Below, one piece after another: positions 25,932-34,274 of a DNA stretch of 64,000 bases. This DNA comes from UBA3946 sp002385755 (GTDB lineage: Bacteria; Bacillota_I; Bacilli_A; ML615J-28; CAG-698): positions 8,285-72,284 of the forward strand of contig JBMNLX010000004.1 of assembly GCA_050953085.1 (NCBI GenBank), in the 5' to 3' direction. Every line of letters starts with the position of its first letter. Within the stretch, counting starts at the first letter, position 1. The position numbers and the translations under genes were made by a program. Under the pieces are notes generated by a model. It saw nothing but the letters and a program-made list of their open reading frames with translations. It was not told the DNA's origin and did no database searches.

Positions 25932-27144
25932 AGAAACAGACATTTTACATTTTTTATCTCAGCACAATTATGATGTTCGTATATCAAAAAATGCTCGTTG
26001 GATTGATCAAAAATGTACAGCTGATGTAATTTCAATTGTTTCAGATTGCATATTACAATATTATAATGAGCATAAAAAAACTGAATTCACAACAAAAGAT
26101 ATCTGGCACAACGAATACACTGTAAACAATGTACAATATATATTTAAAAAGCCAAATCTCAATGAAACAAAAGCTAAACATGAATATGATAAGTTTTTCC
26201 AACAACCCATGGAAATGTTGTCATATTCAGGTGTATTGACAAAAACAAAAAGGAGAAACAGAAATTTCTATTCTATATCTAATGCTGAAGTCTTGGAATA
26301 TATTTCTACAAGTGAACGCAATGCGCTCGCCTTTCTACACTTTTATATAGAAAAGGTTTTAAAAGATTCTCAATTATATTTTGCATTTGAAGAATTCTTT
26401 AAGAAACAAACAAAACAAGCTTATATTAAATTAAAACAAGACTTTGCAGATTTCACTATTCGACATACCAAAATAAAAGGCAGAACTGAATGTCATAGAG
26501 TTTTTACTAAAGTTTTAAATCCGCTTGCATATAAAAACAATAAGCATGGTACAGAGAGAGGACACTTATCAAAAGATAAAATTACATATGATATGTTGAT
26601 GTACAATCGTGATAACTTTCGCGATATATACACTAATAAACCCAAAGGGTTAACACGCCAAGAATATGCAAAACAAATAAGTTATCAACCGTCAAAAAGT
26701 TATTCAAAATATATGTCACAAAAAGCAAAGAGAGTCATTAGAATTTTCAATGATAATTTTCGCAAAGGAATTACTGAAGTTGCTGAACCTCGTCATGAAA
26801 AAGATAAGGCAATACATATTCATCATATATTTCCTGAAAATGAATTTCCTGGAATAAGTGCTTATTACGAAAACCTTATTGCACTTACCCCTACACAACA
26901 TTTGAGTTACGCACATCCTAATGGGGATACGTCAGTTATTGATGTTAGTTATCAACATATATGTCTCTTAGCAAAATCTAGTGTTATACAAGAAACCATA
27001 GAAGATTCAACTCGGCATCAAATTTATGAATTTAAAAAATTCACACATGTTTTGCATGTCGGCTTAGACGACGACAGATTTAATAATATTCCAGATGGAG
27101 ATTTTGATGCAGTAAATAACGTAATCAATCTTGTTTATAGTTAA
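25918..27144 (+). CDS. HNH restriction endonuclease partner
   Basis: Start ATG 25918 is chosen because AAGGGGG lies 12-19 nt upstream and the gene overlaps the methyltransferase by 14 bp, giving 408 aa. The C-terminal part has a clear HNH/beta-beta-alpha-metal site: IHIHHIFPENEFPG (His300, 302, 303), then the Asn-containing YYENLIALTPTQH. The N-terminal 250 residues are unrecognised and probably bind DNA. Gene order and overlap imply a restriction enzyme cutting the unmethylated site of the upstream protein. Eco31I-type enzymes also use a single HNH site, which fits but does not prove kinship. Confidence 0.8.
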   Translation: MKWLKETDILHFLSQHNYDVRISKNARWIDQKCTADVISIVSDCILQYYNEHKKTEFTTKDIWHNEYTVNNVQYIFKKPNLNETKAKHEYDKFFQQPMEMLSYSGVLTKTKRRNRNFYSISNAEVLEYISTSERNALAFLHFYIEKVLKDSQLYFAFEEFFKKQTKQAYIKLKQDFADFTIRHTKIKGRTECHRVFTKVLNPLAYKNNKHGTERGHLSKDKITYDMLMYNRDNFRDIYTNKPKGLTRQEYAKQISYQPSKSYSKYMSQKAKRVIRIFNDNFRKGITEVAEPRHEKDKAIHIHHIFPENEFPGISAYYENLIALTPTQHLSYAHPNGDTSVIDVSYQHICLLAKSSVIQETIEDSTRHQIYEFKKFTHVLHVGLDDDRFNNIPDGDFDAVNNVINLVYS

Positions 27145-27289
27145 AAGAACAACAACCATCGTCATAAACATAAATTAACGTTCTACCGATGTATTTTCGG
27201 CCGTCATAGGAAATGTGTTTGCTATTTTCCCTATTTTCGATAAATAGTAAATTATTACTGTCGGGCATGGTTGCCTGTCGACAACAATA

Positions 27290-27520
27290 TTATATTATAT
27301 TTTTAACTTTTTTTGGAGCGGGCAGGAAAAAAACGTTATGGTTTTGGCGAGTACGAGCATGGCGAATATAGGATGTAATATCAGAATTAGAAAGCTGTTG
27401 TTGACTTATGAAACTATATTGGGTGAAGGTATTTTTAATAACATTGAAGCTTTTTTCAATGCCATAAATTACTAAAACTAAATTATTAGTGTTTTCGCTA
27501 TAATAATTAATTTCAATCAT
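27290..27520 (-). CDS. Doubtful 76-aa hypothetical protein
   Basis: The frame begins MIEINYYSENTNNLVLVIYG with a weak AAAGGA well upstream of the start. No family is recognised. It may be a remnant of an acquired gene; base composition alone could leave such a frame open. Confidence 0.2.
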   Translation of the reverse strand: MIEINYYSENTNNLVLVIYGIEKSFNVIKNTFTQYSFISQQQLSNSDITSYIRHARTRQNHNVFFLPAPKKVKNII

Positions 27521-27762
27521 TTTCCATTATAAGATCCTTTGTGGCAATTGTCTAATTCTCATAGTCTTTCACAAACCATACTTAACAATGAATAATCGAA
27601 AGTACATACATAACTGTTCTTGCTTTCATGAAACCAGACACGCCTATCAGGCATATTCAATAAAACACAGAATTAATGAGGACTCTGATACTTTGTTAAA
27701 ATGGGAAAATGAAATGAAAAATGCCATCGAATAGTGATGATGAAAAGATGAATATTTAATAT

Positions 27763-27864
27763 CTAAAACAAGATATTGAAATAGATGCGATTGCATTTAC
27801 ACATTTTTACATAGAAAGACTATTCGATGTCAAAACTACCATTCCCAATATTATTAGCAGATGA
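27763..27864 (+). pseudogene. Fragment similar to the HNH nuclease
   Basis: One frame reads DAIAFTHFYIERLFD before a stop. It aligns with NALAFLHFYIEKVLKD in the intact HNH protein (about residues 134-149). The surrounding frames are broken, so this looks like the relic of a second, diverged nuclease gene. Confidence 0.5.
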
Positions 27865-27985
27865 GGTAAAGGTTAAATTACTTAACTATATAAGTAAAAA
27901 TCAACACATTTAGAATATATTTGCCTTCAAATTTATTCGCGTTAGAAACACAGACATTTTATTATTGAGAATTATCTTTTTATCA

Positions 27986-27994
27986 AAATATAAT
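27986..27994 (+). repeat. 9-bp target-site duplication, left
   Basis: AAATATAAT directly before the left inverted repeat. The same nine bases follow the right end at 29660-29668. Confidence 0.85.
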
Positions 27995-29659
27995 GGTAGT
28001 GTAAAATTTTATTGGGTAAATACAGTATTAGTTAGGCTATAAATAGGCGTCGAAATTTTTAAGTGTTTTTAACTATACAACCATTTAGGTGAAACGATTT
28101 TATGTATGAAATCCTTCATCTTGGCGTTGCTTGATTCCATGACCTTTAAATCGACGTTAAAGTCATAAAACCTTTTATGCATCTTGTATGCGGATTTGCT
28201 TCTGACTTGTTTTGCTTCTTCCGGAACCGGCTTTCGCCATTCAATGATATCTTCCGCTGTTAGTTCGTGAAGATTTGCTCTCATGATTGTTAACTGTATT
28301 AAGGCTTCCAAACTCGCTCTATTAAAGGCTTTAGGCCTTGACGTAAGACGCGATGCCAACACATGGGAGACGTGTCCTTCCATACTGCATGAGGTTTTGT
28401 ATTCCGGATGAAGCTGGTTTTTGATGAATTTGAAATTATCGCATATGTACTTAACATGGGAGCGGAAGACTTCGGGACTACATTTATGATTCGGGCGCTT
28501 TTGGTAGAAATTATTCGCGATTAGCTTGAATTTCCCCGCGTCGAGTTCCCCCAGATTATCGAAGAAGAAATTAATCATTTGACTGTCGCCGGAGAAAATC
28601 GTTGTTAGCCTTTTTCTCAGGTGGAATTTATCAAGTACTTGAATGACGTCAATATCTTCTGCTCTAAAACAGTCCCTTAGTATTGATGCGAAGTTGTTAA
28701 TCCATTTAGCGCCATCACCGCTTACAAAAATCCGTTTTAAGTCTGATGTTTTAAAGCGTTTTAAGATGTAACCATAGATCCGATCACAAAAACTGCCTGT
28801 ATCAACGTTTAAACCGCCAAAATAACGCTTATTTTCGAGTTCTTTGCGTTTGGAACGTAAAGTATCGGGAGAATGCCCAGTATGAAGCAAACCGAGATTG
28901 GCGAGAGCGTTTTTCTTGCGTTTCCCCTGAAATTGTTTTTCTTGAAGGTTACAGTGCGCTTCGTCAAGCTCAATGTAGACAGTTTCTTTTGCGAGATTAC
29001 ATCTTTCGATCATTTCTTCAGTTCTGGGAATATCGTGAATTATCGGCTTAAAGCTTTTCAGTAAGTTGGATACCGTTTGTCTCGAGATCTCAACGTCGGT
29101 TAAAGCGTGTTTAGCGGCGAAAGAAGCATTTACTTCCACGGCCATTTGGGTTAACCTAAGCATGGCGCCCGCCGTAAGGCGTGAATATTTACCTATATCG
29201 CAAAACCTATCGACGAAGAAGTAGTTTTCGTATCCTTTGGATTTATTTAAGGCAACATAATATCGCCTTCTAAACCTAATGACGCCAAGGGAAGTAATAA
29301 GCGTTCGTTCTTTAAAACCGTGATTCTTATGAGTTGATTTCCATCGCTTACTTTCAAAGTATTGATTATCAATCGATTCAAGACATTCGGTTATCGCTTG
29401 TCTTGCAAGCACTTTGGCGAATTCTTCAAATCTGAATTCTATATTATAAATTTTAAATTTTCTAGAATCCCTCTTCAAATCTGTATTAGTTTGTGGTATA
29501 CTATACATGGTGGGTCCTCCTCTGTATTGGGTTTGTCGCTTAAATTATAGCGGAGACTCACCCTAAAGTAAAGATGAATCAATAAACTAATACAGAACAT
29601 GGTGATTCTTTCACCATGTTTTTCATTTTTGTATTTACCCAAAACAATTTGACACTATC
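27995..29659 (-). mobile_element. Complete ISLre2-family insertion sequence
   Basis: 1,665 bp bounded by imperfect ~30-bp inverted repeats (GGTAGTGTAAAATTTTATTG... and its counterpart ending ...TTGACACTATC) and a 9-bp duplication AAATATAAT on both sides. It holds one full transposase gene and an internal hairpin terminator (about 29597-29625). The clean duplication indicates simple transposition into the AT-rich block. Confidence 0.93.
28069..29508 (-). CDS. ISLre2-family transposase
   Basis: 479 aa, the usual length, with GAGGAGG upstream of ATG 29508 on the minus strand. It has the family's central YIELDEAHCNLQ acidic motif, RKKNALANLGLLHTGHSPD, a DGAKWI motif and KFHLRKRL. It appears intact and able to move the element. 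A fragment of the same family at 16634 shows earlier activity in this region. Confidence 0.92.
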   Translation of the reverse strand: MYSIPQTNTDLKRDSRKFKIYNIEFRFEEFAKVLARQAITECLESIDNQYFESKRWKSTHKNHGFKERTLITSLGVIRFRRRYYVALNKSKGYENYFFVDRFCDIGKYSRLTAGAMLRLTQMAVEVNASFAAKHALTDVEISRQTVSNLLKSFKPIIHDIPRTEEMIERCNLAKETVYIELDEAHCNLQEKQFQGKRKKNALANLGLLHTGHSPDTLRSKRKELENKRYFGGLNVDTGSFCDRIYGYILKRFKTSDLKRIFVSGDGAKWINNFASILRDCFRAEDIDVIQVLDKFHLRKRLTTIFSGDSQMINFFFDNLGELDAGKFKLIANNFYQKRPNHKCSPEVFRSHVKYICDNFKFIKNQLHPEYKTSCSMEGHVSHVLASRLTSRPKAFNRASLEALIQLTIMRANLHELTAEDIIEWRKPVPEEAKQVRSKSAYKMHKRFYDFNVDLKVMESSNAKMKDFIHKIVSPKWLYS

Positions 29660-29668
29660 AAATATAAT
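29660..29668 (+). repeat. 9-bp target-site duplication, right
   Basis: AAATATAAT directly after the right inverted repeat, matching 27986-27994. Confidence 0.85.
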
Positions 29669-29675
29669 ATTTTTA

Positions 29676-29704
29676 TTGTATTGTCACAATTAATATGTTA
29701 TAAT
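29676..29704 (+). promoter_or_regulatory. Promoter of the cold-shock gene
   Basis: TTGTAT, 17-bp spacer, consensus TATAAT (29699-29704). The ~95-nt leader contains two related TTTACC segments; long structured leaders are common for csp genes. Confidence 0.7.
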
Positions 29705-29805
29705 GGACGAGTAATAAGGTTTAGATTTAAGGCTATATTTACCCTTAACTGGTACATATGGTGTAAATTTACCTTTATTATAGTATTTATAAGGAGGTAC
29801 TAGTT

Positions 29806-30009
29806 TTGTATAAGGGTACTGTCAAATGGTTTAATGCCACTAAGGGTTTTGGGTTCATTAAAACTGAAGACGGCAAAGATGTATTCGTACACTTTTCCGC
29901 AATCCAGTCTGATGGTTACAAGACTCTTGTCGAAGGGCAAAACGTGACTTTTGATATCACTAACGGTGATCGTGGACCTCAGGCAATAAATGTCGTTGTC
30001 GAGCAGTAA
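29806..30009 (+). CDS. csp: Cold-shock protein, CspA family
   Basis: 67 aa starting at TTG 29806, six nt after AAGGAGGT. The nucleic-acid-binding RNP motifs are intact: KGFGFIKTE (RNP1) and VFVHFSAI (RNP2). The length is typical. It is an RNA chaperone that melts secondary structure. The TTG start is unusual for an abundant protein, but no in-frame ATG or GTG lies between the RBS and the first conserved residue. It has its own promoter and terminator. Confidence 0.95.
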   Translation: MYKGTVKWFNATKGFGFIKTEDGKDVFVHFSAIQSDGYKTLVEGQNVTFDITNGDRGPQAINVVVEQ

Positions 30010-30023
30010 AGGGAATTTGAATA

Positions 30024-30052
30024 AAGCCACCCGTAAAAGGATGGCTTTTTCT
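30024..30052 (+). terminator. Terminator after csp
   Basis: AAGCCACCC / GGATGGCTT hairpin followed by TTTTT. Confidence 0.88.
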
Positions 30053-30081
30053 ATTGATATTAAAAGAAAGCGAGGATAACG

Positions 30082-32304
30082 ATGATCCAAGGCAAGCTTC
30101 TATACCATGAGATAAACGGCCGGATAGTAGAACTAACTTACGAGCGGGAAAGACTTTTCCTTGAGTTTATTACCCCCGGCATCGTCCGGGTAGGAACAAG
30201 CCCGCGACTTAAATCTCACGCGATTGAGAAAGTTCCTTATGAACCCGCGCAAATCGAGCTTGCGGGACGGGATGTCCCCGTCTTTTCCGCCGGCCTGTTT
30301 CGCGTTCAGTGCGGCGATAACGGCAAACTTTCTTTTCTCACGGTTTCCGGGGAAAAAATATGTTCCGATGCTGACGCCGACGTTTCTTTATATAAGGATA
30401 AGAAAATCCGTGTTTATAAGGAAATACTTTCGGACGAGGCTTTCTACGGTTTGGGGGAAACGACCGGTTTTCTAAACAAAAAGCGTTATTCTTACGTGAT
30501 GTGGAATACCGACAATCCCGAGCCGCATACCTCCCGCGATCCCGCGCTTTATAAATCGATTCCCTTTTATATCGGTTTTAGGCGCGGCTTTGCCTACGGG
30601 CTATTTTACGATAATCATTATAAAGCTTACTTCGATTTCGGGAAAACGGATAGCCGGGTATGCGCTTACGCGGCCGATGACGGCGAGCTTAATTATTACT
30701 TTATATATGGCCCCGCGATCGGCGACGTCGTTTCCCGATACACGAGCCTCACGGGAAGGACGCCGCTTCCCGCGATTTGGACTCTGGGTTATCATCAAAG
30801 CCGCTGGTCTTACCGCGACGCGGGGGAAATCCGGGAACTTGTAGCGTCGTTCCGTCGGCGCGGCATCCCGCTTGATGTTGTCTATTTTGACATCGATTAT
30901 ATGGACGAATACAAAGTCTTCACAATCAACAAAGAGCGGTTTCCCGATTTTCCGGGCTTGCTTGCGGAGCTGAAAGAGTCGGGAGTTAAAGCCGTTGTGA
31001 TAATCGACCCCGGGGTTAAGATTGAGCCGGGATACGCCGTTTATGAGGAAGGGAAAAGACGCGGGTTTTTTGCTCGCAACCGGGATGGCGATATCTATCA
31101 AAACGTCGTCTGGCCGGGTCCTTCGGCATACCCTTCATACTTTAAGAAAGAAGTCCGCGATTGGTGGGGGCGGAAGGTTCGCGATTTGCTTGATGCGGGC
31201 GTCGCGGGGATTTGGAACGATATGAACGAGCCGGCCTCATTTGCCGGTCCTTTGCCCGATGACCTCGTTTTTCCCGGCGACGATAAAAACTATTTGCATA
31301 CCGAAGCGCATAATATTTACGGGCACTATATGGCGAAGACCGCGTATGACGCGATGAAAGCGTCCGGGCGCCCCTTTGTCATCACCCGCGCCTGCTATGC
31401 CGGGACGCAAAAGTATTCGACCGTTTGGACCGGCGATAATCACAGTCTTTGGCATCACTTACGGATGGCTATCCCGCAGGTATGCAATCTCGGTCTTTCG
31501 GGTTTCGCGTTTTGCGGGGTCGATATCGGCGGTTTCTTTTCCGACACTACAAAAGAGCTTTTAATCAGGTGGGTCCAGGCGGCCTGTTTCTTCCCGCTTT
31601 TCAGAAATCATACCGCCGCCGGCACGCGCCGCCAAGAACCGTGGGCTTTTGACCGGGAGACGCTTGATATCTACCGCCGCGTCGTCAAACTGCGTTATCG
31701 GTTTATCCCTTATCTTTATGACTTGTTTTATCAACACGAAAACTCGGGCGCCCCGGTAATCAGGCCCCTGGTCTATCATTACCCGGATGACCCCGAAACA
31801 TATAATATTAATGACGAGTACATGGTCGGCGAGTCATTGCTCGTCGCGCCGGTGGTCGAGCCCGGGAGAACGAAAAGAATGGTTTATCTCCCAAAGGGAG
31901 CGTGGTATGACTTCCGGACGGGAAAAGAATACCAAGGCGGCTATCATATCGTCGATTGCCCGCTAGCCGAGCTTGCGATGTTTGTTAAGAAGGGCGTCAT
32001 ATTGGTGGGATATCCCGACATGGAGTATATAGACCCCGGAAGACGGGATACGCTCATAGTCGAGATTTATGGCGATGAGGCCGAGTATACGCATTATTAT
32101 GACGACGGGGTAAGCTTCGCTTACCGCGACGGGGATTGCCAGATATACGATATCGTTTACCGGGACGGTTCCTTGGAAATCGCCCCCCGCAATGATTATC
32201 CCGGCGGTTATAAGCGGGTTATTGTAAAAACGAGAGATATTGAAACGGAAATAGATTTATCCGACGGGAAAACAACCCGAAATATAAAGCGAATTCGATT
32301 CTAA
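30082..32304 (+). CDS. GH31 alpha-glucosidase/alpha-xylosidase
   Basis: 740 aa, start ATG 30082, no signal peptide, so cytosolic. An N-terminal beta-sandwich (FYGLGETTGFLNKK at about 120) precedes the (beta/alpha)8 barrel. The barrel has the GH31 nucleophile motif GIWNDMNEP (Asp380) and acid/base WTGDNHSLW (Asp452). C-terminal beta domains begin after about 590. Retaining hydrolysis of terminal alpha-linked sugars is expected; the exact linkage cannot be read from sequence. It is not in an obvious operon. An RBS-like AAAGCGAGG lies before the start. Confidence 0.92.
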   Translation: MIQGKLLYHEINGRIVELTYERERLFLEFITPGIVRVGTSPRLKSHAIEKVPYEPAQIELAGRDVPVFSAGLFRVQCGDNGKLSFLTVSGEKICSDADADVSLYKDKKIRVYKEILSDEAFYGLGETTGFLNKKRYSYVMWNTDNPEPHTSRDPALYKSIPFYIGFRRGFAYGLFYDNHYKAYFDFGKTDSRVCAYAADDGELNYYFIYGPAIGDVVSRYTSLTGRTPLPAIWTLGYHQSRWSYRDAGEIRELVASFRRRGIPLDVVYFDIDYMDEYKVFTINKERFPDFPGLLAELKESGVKAVVIIDPGVKIEPGYAVYEEGKRRGFFARNRDGDIYQNVVWPGPSAYPSYFKKEVRDWWGRKVRDLLDAGVAGIWNDMNEPASFAGPLPDDLVFPGDDKNYLHTEAHNIYGHYMAKTAYDAMKASGRPFVITRACYAGTQKYSTVWTGDNHSLWHHLRMAIPQVCNLGLSGFAFCGVDIGGFFSDTTKELLIRWVQAACFFPLFRNHTAAGTRRQEPWAFDRETLDIYRRVVKLRYRFIPYLYDLFYQHENSGAPVIRPLVYHYPDDPETYNINDEYMVGESLLVAPVVEPGRTKRMVYLPKGAWYDFRTGKEYQGGYHIVDCPLAELAMFVKKGVILVGYPDMEYIDPGRRDTLIVEIYGDEAEYTHYYDDGVSFAYRDGDCQIYDIVYRDGSLEIAPRNDYPGGYKRVIVKTRDIETEIDLSDGKTTRNIKRIRF

Positions 32305-32321
32305 TCAGACTTCGCTTTTTT
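32287..32321 (+). terminator. Terminator overlapping the GH31 stop
   Basis: AAGCGAA (32287-32293) pairs with TTCGCTT (32311-32317), followed by T residues. The stop codon is in the loop. Confidence 0.6.
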
Positions 32322-32468
32322 ATAAATTTAAAAGAAAAATATGGAAAAAACAATCACGGTATGATACAATGTACTTAAACAATACCAAACCCCGCCATCA
32401 AAGGATAAGGTTCGAGTAGGAGGCGTTTTGCGGGAGCGTTGGGGAAATATGCGCAAGGTGGTTTTTGT

Positions 32469-33090
32469 ATGGATTTTGAATCGATTCCAAAAGACATCAC
32501 GGGAAGAAAAAGCTATCGGTAGTTTTTTTGGTTTCGTTCGGCATTTTATTTATCTTTCCTTATTTGGTAATTTATCAACATATCGCGCGGGCGGTTTGGC
32601 ACGAAGCCCATTTAACGCAAGCGGCGCCGGCGCCCGTTGTGGAAATAATGTCCGCCATTTGTTTAGTCGTGGTTTTTGTGGTTATCATTAATTTCGCTTT
32701 TACCGTCGCGCCTAATAGAAGGACTTTGCTTCTTTCAAGATCGGTGATTCTATTTCAAAAAGCGAAACCCCGTATGTTCGCTATTTGAACATAGTCTTGA
32801 TTGGAGCGGTTTTTTTCCTGTGTTTGTTTATTATTGTCGCGAAAAGGAATCGGCCGATATCAATAATTTTGGTCGGCTTATTTAGCGGTTTGGTTATTAC
32901 AGAGTGTTGCTTCATTTTGTTCAAGCCAATCTACTCGGGACCATTCAATGATTCCGTTTATATAACGATATCCCTTTTTGTCAACATAGTCGCCTCGGCA
33001 TTGGCGCTTGCGGGGGTGGTGGTTCGCGCCCTAATCCCGGGAGAGAAAAAAGGGGAAATAATTAGCGCGCCGGAAAATTACCCGGCATAA
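32469..33090 (+). CDS. Hypothetical multi-pass membrane protein (frameshifted)
   Basis: Reconstructed from three frames. It starts MDFESIPKDITGRK at ATG 32469 (SD AAGGTGG). It then shifts at the A5 run near 32509 into VVFLVSFGILFIFPYLVIYQ, and shifts again near 32730-32745 into DSISKSETPYVRYLNIVLIG and on to 33090. Corrected it would be about 207 aa with five or six membrane helices. No family is recognised. Two single-base deletions in a small gene could be sequence error or decay. Confidence 0.45.
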
Positions 33091-33117
33091 AAATTTAAAG
33101 CAAAGGGGTTGTTCTCA

Positions 33118-33558
33118 ATGAGAAATAAGAAATACAGGCCGGTAAAACTCTGGATAATAATGTTTTTCTTTGTTGTCTTATTCGCTTTAATAGGTTTTCT
33201 TCTGTTGAAAGGATGGAAGAAGATAGCGATGCTAAGCGTCGCGGGATTACTATTAGTCTCGACCATCGTGACTTTAACGTTTTATATTGAAGCGAAGAAA
33301 GAGAGTTTAATAATCGGGCACGGACTTTGGTCCAAAGACAAGCGGCATCGCTCAAGTTTTACAATTAAAACAATACCGATTAAAGATATCGCCGGGTTGG
33401 AGCTAATCAGAAAAGGAAGAGCGATCATTATTAATTTAAAAGACGGGAATCACGTAATAATTCCGATCGGCGGTTATCTTAATTGTTTGGAAATCATCCG
33501 GCTCGTTTATGACATAAAGAGACAGATAGAAGAAGGAGATTACGAGTCGGAAGATTAG
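33118..33558 (+). CDS. Hypothetical membrane protein with PH-like tail
   Basis: ATG 33118 with AAAGGGG 10 nt upstream, 146 aa. Two membrane helices (about 11-28 and 36-54) are followed by a soluble strand-rich part (IPIKDIAGLELIRKGRAIII, then NHVIIPIGGYL). This layout resembles the bacterial PH-like/YcxB group of small membrane proteins, but I cannot assign it firmly. It probably forms a unit with the membrane proteins on either side. Confidence 0.6.
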   Translation: MRNKKYRPVKLWIIMFFFVVLFALIGFLLLKGWKKIAMLSVAGLLLVSTIVTLTFYIEAKKESLIIGHGLWSKDKRHRSSFTIKTIPIKDIAGLELIRKGRAIIINLKDGNHVIIPIGGYLNCLEIIRLVYDIKRQIEEGDYESED

Positions 33559-33610
33559 TTTTAGAATTTTAGTTATGATTAATTAATGTTTTCGGCGGTG
33601 ATTTTAGCAA

Positions 33611-34012
33611 TGAATTATTATCTTGACGCGACTTATCTTTGGGACATCGTTTTTTAATCTTTTCCGCCGTCGTATTCGTTTTGCTTTGCGGCGCGGCTTT
33701 TTCCGCTTATTATTATGATAGCATCGCAAAAGCCTACAATAACGCGGAATACGATAAAAAAAATGCAAAAGATATCTCAGGTTTTTCCCTAGGCGCGAAT
33801 CCGAAGAAGTGATTTTGATGCTCGCCGCGGCGGGATTTGCCGTTAATGACGATGATTTATTTTATAAATATATAAGGAAAATTACGGACGCCAATTATCT
33901 TCCGGCAAAACTCTTCTGGCTTGCCTTTGATTTAATTATCAAAGGCGAGTTGGACGAGGCGAAGAATCGGTATGCCCTTTTTTTAGAACAAAAGAGGGAA
34001 GGAAGATATTAA
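33611..34012 (+). CDS. Small membrane-anchored protein (frameshifted)
   Basis: Starts MNYYLDATYL at ATG 33611. It shifts near the T6 run at about 33652 into FLIFSAVVFVLLCGAAFSAYYY (membrane anchor) and DSIAKAYNNAEYDKK, and again at the T5 run 33782-33786 into a helical end (LFWLAFDLIIKGELDEAKNRY). The corrected length is about 130 aa. The C-terminal part looks like one or two TPR-type helices. Function unknown. Confidence 0.4.
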
Positions 34013-34101
34013 AACGAATGCGGCCGAAACAAATTACTTTTCGGATTCAGATATGTGGTAAATTTTTTTCATAAACATCAAGCGCATCTTATTCATTGGA
34101 A

Positions 34102-34131
34102 AAACATTTCCAGCCATGGGAAATGTTTTTT
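34102..34131 (+). terminator. Terminator before the NAGPA pair
   Basis: AAACATTTCC / GGAAATGTTT hairpin followed by TTTTT. Confidence 0.85.
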
Positions 34132-34200
34132 ATTTGGAAATAAAGAGTTTGAACCGGCGCGGGGATTGCCATTGAAGGGAGGATAATTCATTTTTTCGGG

Positions 34201-34229
34201 TTCAAAAAAACTGCCAAATGTGTTATAAT
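34201..34229 (+). promoter_or_regulatory. Promoter of the NAGPA-type gene pair
   Basis: TTCAAA (34201-34206), 17-bp spacer, consensus TATAAT (34224-34229). Confidence 0.65.
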
Positions 34230-34274
34230 AAAATAGGAATCATTCTTGATTTTTATCACAGAGGAGAGATTGAG

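Larger units (their letters stand above)
27145..27985. other. Degenerate intergenic stretch
   Basis: About 840 bp of AT-rich sequence between the HNH gene and the ISLre2 element. It contains a doubtful minus-strand frame and a fragment resembling the HNH gene. Nothing else was recognised, and no complete R-M or toxin-antitoxin gene. Confidence 0.5.
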
